17,102 nt of DNA from JADDRA01 sp038233555. GTDB taxonomy: Bacteria; Actinomycetota; Acidimicrobiia; Acidimicrobiales; CADCSY01. The notes beneath the pieces are model-generated. The model saw nothing but the letters and a program-made list of their open reading frames with translations. It was not told the origin of the DNA and made no database searches. The stretch lies in assembly GCA_038233555.1 (NCBI GenBank), contig JBBSLT010000037.1:1-17102 (forward strand), given 5' to 3'. Both the position numbers and the translations under genes were made by a program. Within the stretch, counting starts at the first letter, position 1, and every line of letters begins with the position of its first letter. Of the stretch, positions 6,094-12,456 are shown piece after piece.

Positions 6094-7038
6094 TCACGAG
6101 AGCTCGGCAGCCAGGGCGTCGGCCACCTGGCGGGTGGCGCGCCGGCCGTGGCTGCGACTGAACAGCTCGGGGACGTAGAGGATAGGTAGCTCCGGGTCGA
6201 GCCCTTCCCGGAGACGCGTCAGGTGCCCGGCACGAGTGCGGCGCAGGCGCACGGCGAGGCGGGCGGCCTCGATGACGCCATCCACCGGATGGCCCACTGC
6301 GGCAGTGAGGGCAGTCGACGCCTCGGGGGCGCCGAGGCGGTCGAAGACCTCCTCCTCGGCGCGGCCGAACAGCTCAGGCAGCACCCGGTTGACCACCACC
6401 GCGGCCAAGTCCACCCCCGTCTCGGCCAGCTCGTCGACCAGCTCCAGGGACTCGGTCACCGGCATCTCTTCGGGGGCGGCCACCACCACCACTCCCGTCG
6501 TGGCCGGGTCGCCCAACAGCTCGATCATCCAGCCCGTCTGCTCGCGCACCAGGCCTACGGACATGAGCTCGTTGATGGCCTGGGGCGCTCGGAGCTGGCC
6601 GACCACGTGACCGGAGGCGGCGGCGTCGACCACCACCAGGTCGTAGTGGGCCTTGCGCACCTCCCAGGCCAGCTTGCCCACGCCCAGGACGTCCTTGACG
6701 CCCGGGGCGGCGTTGGCCAGGAAGTCGAAGGTACGGGCCAGCGCCCCCAGGCGGGCCAGGCGGCTCAGCTTGAGCTGCACGGCCAGGTACTCCTTCAGCG
6801 ACGCCTCGGTGTCCATGGCCATGGCGAAGAGCCGGGGCTGGAGCTCTCGGGCCTCGAAGGCCAGCGGGCCGGCCTCGTAGGCGCCGGCCAGGTCGCCCTT
6901 GGCGTCCATCTCGCACACCAGGGTGCGCCGGCCATCCCGAGCACCGAGGAGGGCGAGAGCGGCGGCGATGGTGGTCTTGCCCACCCCTCCCTTGCCGGTG
7001 ACGAAGAGCAGCCGCCGGTCGAGCAGGCCGACAGCCAA
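6094..7038 (-). CDS. ArsA/Get3-like ATPase A (canonical deviant Walker A)
   Basis: The 314-residue protein has TGKGGVGKTT at 14-23 with both the signature lysine (K16) and the P-loop lysine (K21). The switch II region is DAAASGH at 138-144, where ArsA/Get3 proteins usually have DTAPTGH. The start is TTG 7038: an in-frame TGA lies only one codon upstream (TGA-CCC-TTG), so no earlier start is possible, and the P-loop begins 13 residues in, as expected. The gene follows DUF3107 by 3 bp and precedes ATPase B by 31 bp. With ATPase B it probably forms a heteromeric complex, as suggested for Rv3679-Rv3680. The client is unknown. Confidence 0.85.
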   Translation of the reverse strand: MAVGLLDRRLLFVTGKGGVGKTTIAAALALLGARDGRRTLVCEMDAKGDLAGAYEAGPLAFEARELQPRLFAMAMDTEASLKEYLAVQLKLSRLARLGALARTFDFLANAAPGVKDVLGVGKLAWEVRKAHYDLVVVDAAASGHVVGQLRAPQAINELMSVGLVREQTGWMIELLGDPATTGVVVVAAPEEMPVTESLELVDELAETGVDLAAVVVNRVLPELFGRAEEEVFDRLGAPEASTALTAAVGHPVDGVIEAARLAVRLRRTRAGHLTRLREGLDPELPILYVPELFSRSHGRRATRQVADALAAELS

Positions 7039-7041
7039 GGG

Positions 7042-7278
7042 TCAGCTGCCGCCGAAGCCGATCCGGCGGTCGTCGCTCGGGCTGCCGATCTCCACGTAGG
7101 CCACCTTGGCCACCGGGATGCCGACCTGGCGGCCCTTGCGATCGGTGAGCCACAGCACGCCGTCGCTCTTGCCCAGCACCCCGTCGATCTCGCTCCGGAG
7201 CTTGGCGGAGTCAGCGTCGTCGCCGAGCTCCACGTCGATCTCCTTGGGAGAGTAGGTCACGCCGATGCGAACGTCCAC
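7042..7278 (-). CDS. DUF3107 family protein
   Basis: The 78-residue protein matches the small actinobacterial family DUF3107 (M. tuberculosis Rv3208A type), with an N-terminal MDVRIGVTYSPKEIDVEL strand and a central VLWLTDRKGRQVGIP segment; it ends in FGGS. The function is unknown. No cysteines, membrane segment or signal peptide are present. The start is GTG 7278, 6 nt after a TACCAT hexamer, so this gene and the two ATPase genes behind it probably have their own leaderless promoter besides read-through from mrp. The close linkage to the ATPase pair (3 bp) suggests a shared role. Confidence 0.85.
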   Translation of the reverse strand: MDVRIGVTYSPKEIDVELGDDADSAKLRSEIDGVLGKSDGVLWLTDRKGRQVGIPVAKVAYVEIGSPSDDRRIGFGGS

Positions 7279-7284
7279 GGCGCC

Positions 7285-7290
7285 ATGGTA
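7285..7290 (-). promoter_or_regulatory. Probable -10 hexamer TACCAT for the DUF3107-ATPase genes
   Basis: On the minus strand TACCAT ends 6 nt before GTG 7278. It lies in the 45-bp gap after the mrp stop, so it is an internal promoter of the cluster. Confidence 0.45.
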
Positions 7291-7323
7291 GGGGGTGCCG
7301 GGAGGAAGCCGTTGGTCGGCGGG

Positions 7324-8427
7324 TCAGACGATGCGCAGGCCGGGGTTATCGCGACGGGTGGGAGCCAAGTCCTCATCGACGCAGCGGGCCATGGCCGCGA
7401 AGGCCATGGCCGGCTCGCTCTCGGGGTCGGCCACCACGATGGGCCGGCCGGAGTCGCCCCCTTCCCGCAGTTCGGGCACCAGCGGGATCTGGCCCAGGAG
7501 GGGAACGCCGAGGCGCTCGGCCAGCGCCGCCCCGCCGCCGGCACCGAAGAGCTCGTAGCGGGTGCCGTCGTCACCGGTGAACCAGCTCATGTTCTCGATC
7601 ACGCCGTGCACGGTGATGCCGATCTGCTCGCTCTGGAACATCAGCCCGGCCCGCTGGGCTACCCGCTGCGCCGCCGGCTGGGGGGTCGTCACTACGTAGG
7701 CCTCGGCTCGGGGCAAGAATGACGCCAGCGACAGCGAGATGTCGCCCGTCCCCGGAGGCAGGTCGACCACCAGGAAGTCGGGCTCGCCCCACCAGAAGTC
7801 GGTGAGGAACTGCTCGAGGGCCTTGTGCAGCATCGGCCCCCGCCACACCACCGGCTGGTCCTCGCGGACGAAGAAGCCGATGGAGGCGCAGGCCACGCCG
7901 TGGGCCTCGGGAGGCAACACGATGCGGTTGCCGAGCACCGTCGGGGGCCGGTCGATGCCGAGCATGGCGGGGACCGAGAAGCCCCAGACGTCGGCGTCGA
8001 CCACGCACACCCGGCGTCCCCGCCGAGCGAGGGCGATGGAGAGGTTCACCGTGACCGACGACTTGCCCACGCCTCCTTTGCCCGAGGCCACCAACAGCAC
8101 CCGGGTGCGTGAACCCGGGGCGGCGAAGGCGATGGTGGCACTGCGCTCGGCGTCGAGGCGGGTGGCCAGCTCCTCGCGTTCGGGGTCGGCCATGGTGGTG
8201 AGCTCGAGGCGGGCACCACCGCCGCCGGGCAGGGTGGCCAGGGCCGCGGCCACCCGCCGGCGCATCTCGACGGCGGCCTCGGGAGTGACCAGGGCGATCA
8301 CCAGCTCGATGTTCCCGTCGATGACGGCCAGGTGCTGCACCAGGCCGAGGCCGACGATCCCCTGGTGGAGCTGGGGGTCGTCGACGGCGCCGAGCACGTC
8401 GAGAACCTGGGCTTCGGTCACTGACAT
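7324..8427 (-). CDS. mrp: Mrp/NBP35-family iron-sulfur carrier ATPase
   Basis: The 367-residue protein has an N-terminal MIP18/DUF59 domain (residues 1 to about 85) followed by a ParA-like ATPase: SGKGGVGKSS at 115-124, VDADVWG at 143-149, RGPML at 196-200 and DLPPGTGD at 222-229. Family members bind and transfer [4Fe-4S] clusters to apo-proteins using ATP. The C-terminal CxxC that holds the bridging cluster in many Mrp proteins is absent: the matching stretch reads ENMSWFTGDDGTRYELFG. Actinobacterial Mrp proteins commonly lack it, as I recall for Rv1229c. The frame is open far upstream, but ATG 8427 is chosen because the DUF59 domain begins there and GAGG lies 6 nt ahead. It is divergent from the SufR-like gene. 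Confidence 0.9.
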   Translation of the reverse strand: MSVTEAQVLDVLGAVDDPQLHQGIVGLGLVQHLAVIDGNIELVIALVTPEAAVEMRRRVAAALATLPGGGGARLELTTMADPEREELATRLDAERSATIAFAAPGSRTRVLLVASGKGGVGKSSVTVNLSIALARRGRRVCVVDADVWGFSVPAMLGIDRPPTVLGNRIVLPPEAHGVACASIGFFVREDQPVVWRGPMLHKALEQFLTDFWWGEPDFLVVDLPPGTGDISLSLASFLPRAEAYVVTTPQPAAQRVAQRAGLMFQSEQIGITVHGVIENMSWFTGDDGTRYELFGAGGGAALAERLGVPLLGQIPLVPELREGGDSGRPIVVADPESEPAMAFAAMARCVDEDLAPTRRDNPGLRIV

Positions 8428-8460
8428 GGGTCGCCTCGGGTCGCGGGCAGGGGCGAGAGG

Positions 8461-8467
8461 TAGAGTA
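8461..8467. promoter_or_regulatory. Overlapping divergent -10 hexamers between mrp and the SufR-like gene
   Basis: TAGAGT at 8461-8466 (+) ends 6 nt before GTG 8473 of the regulator. On the other strand TACTCT occupies 8462-8467, which would give mrp a leader of about 28 nt carrying its GAGG site. The two hexamers share five bases, so RNA polymerase should not be able to open both at once. Confidence 0.45.
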
Positions 8468-8472
8468 GCGGT

Positions 8473-9231
8473 GTGGTTTCCCTCCACGAGCCGGAGACCG
8501 GAGCGCCAAGCCCCGTGCGCGCCGCCATGTCGGCCGACGACTTCTCCTCGGCGGTCACGGCCATCACCTCGGCCTTCGGCGATCCCACCCGGCGCCAGAT
8601 CTACCTCTTCGCCCACGAGCGCGACGGCGGCGTCACCGCCTCTCAGGTGGCCGAGCGCTTCGAGCTCCACGCCAACGTGGCCCGCCACCACCTCGACAAG
8701 CTGGCCGCCGGTGGGTACCTGGAGGTCCAGGTCGGGCGGGGCCCGGGGAGCCCGGTGGGGCGCCCGTCCAAGCGCTACACCGCCACCGCCAGCGAGGTCA
8801 CCCTCGACTTCCCCGTCCGCCACGACGACCTCATGATCGCCCTGCTCGGCCGGGCCTTGGAGCTGCTGCCCCGGCCGGTGGCCGAGGCCATGGCCGAGGA
8901 GGTGGGCCAGACCTACGGGCGGGCCATGGCCGCCTCGCTGGCGTGCGACGGCGACGGGCAGCGCTCGTTCCGCCGGGCCCTGCACGCCGTGGCCGATGCC
9001 CTCACCGCCCACGGCTTCGCCGCCCACGCCGAGGGCCGAGGCGATGCGCTGCGCATCGTGTCCGACCACTGCCCCTTCGGAGGCGCAGCGGTGGCCTCGC
9101 CCGTCATCTGCGCCGTCGACCGGGGCATGGTCCGGGGCATGCTCTCCGCCCTCTACGGCGACGCCGTGGCCGAGACCGCCGCCTCCCGGGCCTTTGGCGA
9201 CGACACCTGCGTCACCGCCGTCCACGGCTGA
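8473..9231 (+). CDS. SufR-like Fe-S-sensing winged-helix regulator
   Basis: The 252-residue protein has an N-terminal ArsR/DeoR-type winged helix (about 25-105; recognition region ASQVAERFELHANVARHHLDKL, wing with GRPSKRY at 96-102) and a C-terminal domain with cysteines C200 in DHCPFG, C213 in PVICAVD and C246 in GDDTCVT. This is the cysteine layout of SufR, which binds an Fe-S cluster and represses suf genes. The first spacing (13) equals that of SufR; the second (33) is about five longer than in M. tuberculosis SufR as I recall it. C158 is an extra cysteine. The start is GTG 8473 with a leaderless -10; ATG 8527 is an alternative. Neighbours mrp (divergent) and a cysteine desulfurase homologue (downstream) are likely targets. 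Confidence 0.8.
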   Translation: MVSLHEPETGAPSPVRAAMSADDFSSAVTAITSAFGDPTRRQIYLFAHERDGGVTASQVAERFELHANVARHHLDKLAAGGYLEVQVGRGPGSPVGRPSKRYTATASEVTLDFPVRHDDLMIALLGRALELLPRPVAEAMAEEVGQTYGRAMAASLACDGDGQRSFRRALHAVADALTAHGFAAHAEGRGDALRIVSDHCPFGGAAVASPVICAVDRGMVRGMLSALYGDAVAETAASRAFGDDTCVTAVHG

Positions 9232-9293
9232 CCCGTCCCTCCTCGACCGACTCCCTCCTTCCAAGATCCTTCCGTCCCCCTCCTCCTTCCGAA
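9232..9293 (+). other. Pyrimidine-rich tract before the desulfurase palindrome
   Basis: The 62 bases after the SufR-like stop are almost all C and T on the + strand. The purine-rich stretch 9337-9378 beyond the palindrome partly mirrors it. No TANNNT promoter suited to the downstream gene is obvious here. Confidence 0.5.
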
Positions 9294-9336
9294 CTTTGTC
9301 GGCTGAGCAGTGACCGGCACTGCTTACCCGACAAAG
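9294..9336. repeat. 43-bp imperfect palindrome over the desulfurase start
   Basis: CTTTGTCGG (9294-9302) pairs perfectly with CCGACAAAG (9328-9336), and AGCAGTG (9306-9312) pairs with CACTGCT (9318-9324). The spacers are three bases on each side and the loop is ACCGG (9313-9317). The GTG start of the next gene is the last three bases of the left inner arm. It could be an operator, an mRNA hairpin hiding the start codon, or a small palindromic repeat inserted at the gene end. No other copy was noticed in the window. Confidence 0.85.
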
Positions 9337-10488
9337 AACGAGAGGGCAGGGGAGCCTGGAGGGGCGGGGCGCCGGCGGCACTACCTCGACCACGCCTCGA
9401 CCTCGCCGTCCCGGCCCGAGGCCATCGAGGCCATGACCAGGTGGCTCGGCATTGCCGGCGACCCGGGGCGGGTACACGCCGAGGGCCACGCCGCCCGGGT
9501 GGCGGTGGAGGTGGCTCGCGAGCAGGTGGCGACCCTGCTCGGTGCCCGGCCCCGGGAGGTGGTCTTCACCAGCGGCGGCACAGAGGCGGTGGTCACGGCC
9601 ACCTGGATGGCCACCGAGCGGGGCGACCACGTGGTGGTGCCAGCGGTCGAGCACTCATGTGTGACCGAGGCGTCGGCCCGCCATCGCATGACCGTGGTGG
9701 GCGTCGATCGCAGCGGCCGCGTCGACCTCGACGAGGTGCTGGCGGCGGTGACGCCCGGTACTGCCCTGGTCCACCTCCAGTGGGGCAACCACGAGGTGGG
9801 CACGCTTCAGCCGGTGGCCGAGGTGGTGGCCCGCTGCCGGGAGCTCGGGCTGCTCACCCACGTCGACGCCGTAGCCGCCGCCGGCCATGTCCCCCTCGAC
9901 TTCCGGGCCCTCGGTGCCGACCTCATGAGCGTGTCGTCCCACAAGCTCGGGGGGCCGCCGGGCGTGGGTGCGCTATGCGTGCGCCGGGGCCTTCGGCTAC
10001 GTCCGCTGCTGGTGGGCGGCGACCAGGAACGGGCCCGGCGTGCCGGCTACGAGAACGTGCCCGCCATCGCCGGCTTTGGTGCGACGGCGGAGTATCTGGC
10101 CAGTGGAGCGCTGGCCGACGAGGCCGGCCGGGCTCGAGCGCAGACTGAGCGGGTTGCGGTAGCCGCCGGCGCGGGCCGCCTGGGGACAGGCACCGAGATC
10201 CTGGGGAAGGCCGACGCCCGCCTCCCCCACGTGGTGTGCCTGGGCGTCGCCGGGGTCGAGGCCGAGCCGCTGCTGCTGGGGCTCGACCAGGCGGGGGTGG
10301 CCGTGCACTCCGGCAGCTCGTGCTCCTCGGAGGCACTGGAGCCCTCGCCGGTGCTCGAAGCCATGGGGGTGGACGCCTCCCGCTCACTGCGGGTCTCCGT
10401 GGGGTGGTCCACCGTCGACGCTGACATCGACGCCTTCCTCACCGCCCTCCCTCCGGTCCTCGACCGCCTCCTGGCGTTACGGAGCTGA
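9310..10488 (+). CDS. Cysteine desulfurase-family (NifS/IscS-like) PLP enzyme, divergent
   Basis: The 392-residue class V aminotransferase-fold protein should take sulfur from cysteine for Fe-S or thio-cofactor synthesis. Retained landmarks are TSGGTE at 87-92, H115 in VEHS, D186 in HVDAV, the PLP lysine K212 in SSHKLGG, and the loop cysteine C338 in SGSSCSSE. Several usual cofactor contacts differ: NNE-G is NHEVG (H161), DAVQ is DAVA (A189), and RAGTENV is RAGYENV (Y247). GTG 9310 is the only canonical start: TGA lies at 9304-9306 in frame, and no ATG, GTG or TTG occurs between 9313 and the conserved HYLDHAS. The first 22 residues are thus encoded by the palindrome and its purine-rich flank. 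No ribosome binding site is clear. It follows the SufR-like gene by 78 bp. Confidence 0.85.
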   Translation: MTGTAYPTKNERAGEPGGAGRRRHYLDHASTSPSRPEAIEAMTRWLGIAGDPGRVHAEGHAARVAVEVAREQVATLLGARPREVVFTSGGTEAVVTATWMATERGDHVVVPAVEHSCVTEASARHRMTVVGVDRSGRVDLDEVLAAVTPGTALVHLQWGNHEVGTLQPVAEVVARCRELGLLTHVDAVAAAGHVPLDFRALGADLMSVSSHKLGGPPGVGALCVRRGLRLRPLLVGGDQERARRAGYENVPAIAGFGATAEYLASGALADEAGRARAQTERVAVAAGAGRLGTGTEILGKADARLPHVVCLGVAGVEAEPLLLGLDQAGVAVHSGSSCSSEALEPSPVLEAMGVDASRSLRVSVGWSTVDADIDAFLTALPPVLDRLLALRS

Positions 10489-10499
10489 GGCCCCGATTT

Positions 10500-10525
10500 C
10501 CGCCGGCCCCATCTGGGCCCGGCGG
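10500..10525. terminator. 26-bp inverted repeat abutting the next -10
   Basis: CCGCCGG (10500-10506) pairs with CCGGCGG (10519-10525). After one C-C mismatch three more pairs close an ATCT loop. It follows the desulfurase stop by 11 bp and ends where the next -10 begins. Without a T tract it may be a terminator, or an operator covering the -35 region. Confidence 0.45.
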
Positions 10526-10531
10526 TAGCCT
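10526..10531 (+). promoter_or_regulatory. Probable -10 hexamer TAGCCT of the coiled-coil gene
   Basis: TAGCCT ends 7 nt before ATG 10539, predicting a leaderless transcript. No ribosome binding site is visible. Confidence 0.5.
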
Positions 10532-10538
10532 GACGGCC

Positions 10539-11261
10539 ATGGCCGCCGACCTCGGTGCGCTCATCCGGCTCTTGGAGGACGATCCGGCCCAACGCGCGGC
10601 CTTGCGCCAGGCGATCCTCGGTGACATCCCCGATCTCACCAGTGCGCTGGCCTCGCTCACCGGCGAGGTGGGGGCACTGGCTCAGGCCCAGGGCCGGACC
10701 GAGGAGCGGGTCAGCGAGCTGGCGGACGACCTTCGGGCGCTGACCGAATCCCACCGGAAGCTCGCTGAAAGCGTGCGCATGCTGCTCGACACCGTGCGGG
10801 GGATGAACGACAAGCTGACCCGGCTCGACGGCGAGTCGCTGGAGCGCCGCTACCGCGAGAAGGGACAGGCCTACTTCGCACCCCTGGCCCGGCGCCTCCA
10901 GCTTCTCGACGGCAACGCCCTCGGCGTGCTGCTCGACGACGCCGAGGAGGCGGGCCGGCTCACTCACCAGGACGTCAACGACGTCCTCCTGGCCAACGCA
11001 GTGTTCTCCGGGCGAGGGCGCCTCCGCCGTACCCCCCTCCACCTGGTGGTCGAGGCGTCGGTCGCCATCGACCGCCACGACGTGCGGCGCGCTCGCGAGC
11101 GGGCTGACCTGCTCGCCCGAGCCGTCGACGGTGAGGTCATCGCCGTGGTTGCCGGCGAGATGGTACCCAGTGCTGTGGTCGCCGCCGCCCAGGAGGCCGG
11201 GGCGTGGTGCGTCACCAACGGCCACGCCGTGGGGCCGGAGGACGACATCGAATCTCGCTGA
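10539..11261 (+). CDS. Coiled-coil protein with PD-(D/E)XK-like C-terminal domain
   Basis: The 240-residue protein is not a named family that I can place with certainty. Residues about 35-100 form a charged heptad-like coiled coil rich in E, R, L and A. The C-terminal half has the pattern LHLVVEASVAIDRHDVRRA, then RADLLARAV, VIAVVAGEMV and AAQEAGAWCV. This resembles DUF3782-type proteins, in which a coiled coil precedes a restriction-endonuclease-like fold; the Glu in VVEAS would be the catalytic-core acid. No signal peptide or membrane segment is seen. It has its own leaderless promoter and converges on the ligase gene (14 bp), so the context gives no function. Nuclease activity is inferred from the pattern only. 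Confidence 0.7.
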   Translation: MAADLGALIRLLEDDPAQRAALRQAILGDIPDLTSALASLTGEVGALAQAQGRTEERVSELADDLRALTESHRKLAESVRMLLDTVRGMNDKLTRLDGESLERRYREKGQAYFAPLARRLQLLDGNALGVLLDDAEEAGRLTHQDVNDVLLANAVFSGRGRLRRTPLHLVVEASVAIDRHDVRRARERADLLARAVDGEVIAVVAGEMVPSAVVAAAQEAGAWCVTNGHAVGPEDDIESR

Positions 11262-11275
11262 GAGGCTGCGGCGGG

Positions 11276-12373
11276 TCAGTGCGTCGCTACCAACAGGTGC
11301 TCGACCACCGCCCTGGGCCCGCCCCCCTGCTCGGCGATCTCCCGTTGCCGTCGAGCCCCGCTGCCTCGCTTCAGTTGCTCGCCGACCAGCGCCGACACCT
11401 CGTCCCACTCGCCGTGGTCCTCCAGATCGTCCCGGAGCAAGGCGAGCAAGCTCTCCACCAGCTCGCCGGCGGGCACGGGACAGGGTCCAGCCAAGTCGAC
11501 AAGGTCGCCCTCGAGGCCGTGGCGCGACGCCCGCCACCGTGCCGCCCGCACCACCTCCGCACGGGGATGGTCGAGCGGCTCGTTGCGCACCGATTGGCCA
11601 TGGCAGGTGCGGACCAACGACCGCATCAGCCCGGCCAACATGACCGCCTCGTCGACGGTCGGACACACATCGGCCACCCGGAACTCAAGGGTCGGATAGC
11701 GAGCCGAGGGTCGGATATCCCAGTACAGAGCGCCGGCGTCGCGGATGACCCCTGAAGCCAGGAGGTCACGGACCAGGCCATCGAAGGCGGGCCGGGAGCC
11801 AAGGGGAAGCGGCGTGCCGGTGGTCGGCCATCGGTCGAAGACGGCCGTGCGATAGCTGGCATAGTCAGAGTCGACTCCTTCCCAGAACGGGGAGTTGGCC
11901 GAGAGGGCCAACAGGACCGCCAGCCACGGCCGGGTCCGGTCCATCACCTCCACGATCGCCTCCGAATCGTGGACGGCCACGTGCACATGGCTACCGCATA
12001 CGAGCTGCTCCCGAGCCAGCTGGCCGTAGTCGGCGGCCAACTGGCGATACCTCGCCTTGGGGGTCACGCGCTGGTGCTCCCAGGTGGAGAAGGGGTGTGT
12101 TCCCGAGGCGAGGACGCGGCTCCCTTCCTGCTCGGCTGCCTTCGCCAGGCCCGTGCGCAGCCTGGTCAGCTCGCGACGTACCTCGGCCAGGTTCGCACAG
12201 ATCGACGTCTCCACCTCGATCTGGGGGTCGAGCAGCTCGGGCTGGACCTGATCGCCCAGGCGGTCGCGCGCCGAGCTCAACACCGATCGCACCGCCGAGC
12301 GCAACTCCAACCTGTCGGCATCGACGACGTGAAACTCCTCTTCCACGCCAACGGTGAAGGACTCTGTTCCCAC
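11276..12373 (-). CDS. ybdK: YbdK-type carboxylate-amine ligase (glutamate-cysteine ligase family 2)
   Basis: The 365-residue protein belongs to the GCS2 family, which joins a carboxylate to an amine with ATP; YbdK shows weak gamma-glutamylcysteine synthetase activity. Visible family signatures are GVEEEFHVVD at 9-18, the segment DPQIEVETS, CGSHVHVAVH in mid-protein, and LEFRVADVCPTVDEA. The length is usual for the family. GTG 12373 is the start, with AAGGA 9 nt ahead, so unlike many neighbours it has a leader and a ribosome binding site. It is divergent from the SixA-like gene (83 bp) and convergent with the coiled-coil gene. The true substrate is uncertain; a role in thiol or gamma-glutamyl metabolism is plausible. 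Confidence 0.87.
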   Translation of the reverse strand: MGTESFTVGVEEEFHVVDADRLELRSAVRSVLSSARDRLGDQVQPELLDPQIEVETSICANLAEVRRELTRLRTGLAKAAEQEGSRVLASGTHPFSTWEHQRVTPKARYRQLAADYGQLAREQLVCGSHVHVAVHDSEAIVEVMDRTRPWLAVLLALSANSPFWEGVDSDYASYRTAVFDRWPTTGTPLPLGSRPAFDGLVRDLLASGVIRDAGALYWDIRPSARYPTLEFRVADVCPTVDEAVMLAGLMRSLVRTCHGQSVRNEPLDHPRAEVVRAARWRASRHGLEGDLVDLAGPCPVPAGELVESLLALLRDDLEDHGEWDEVSALVGEQLKRGSGARRQREIAEQGGGPRAVVEHLLVATH

Positions 12374-12444
12374 GCGCTTCGTTCCTTCCCCAAGACGCCC
12401 TTCGGCACCGGCCGTACTCGTTGAAGCAGAGCGGCCGGTCCGCC

Positions 12445-12450
12445 TACGCT
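12445..12450 (+). promoter_or_regulatory. Probable -10 hexamer TACGCT of the SixA-like gene
   Basis: TACGCT ends 6 nt before GTG 12457. This supports GTG 12457 over the upstream TTG 12421, which lies 5' of the hexamer. Confidence 0.5.
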
Positions 12451-12456
12451 CGACGG

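Noticed and set aside
4893..7038. Arsenic resistance operon based on the ArsA-like ATPases
   Set aside because: No arsB, arsC, arsD or arsenic-binding cysteines are present, and neighbours point to the Get3-like actinobacterial pair.
8428..9654. Upstream extension of the mrp frame on the minus strand
   Set aside because: It is antisense to the SufR-like and desulfurase genes, and Mrp homology begins at ATG 8427.
10047..11666. 539-codon minus-strand open frame
   Set aside because: It is antisense to the coiled-coil and desulfurase genes and has shadow composition.
12421..12456. TTG start for the SixA-like gene, adding 12 residues
   Set aside because: It precedes the -10 hexamer at 12445-12450, and the family motif begins directly after GTG 12457.
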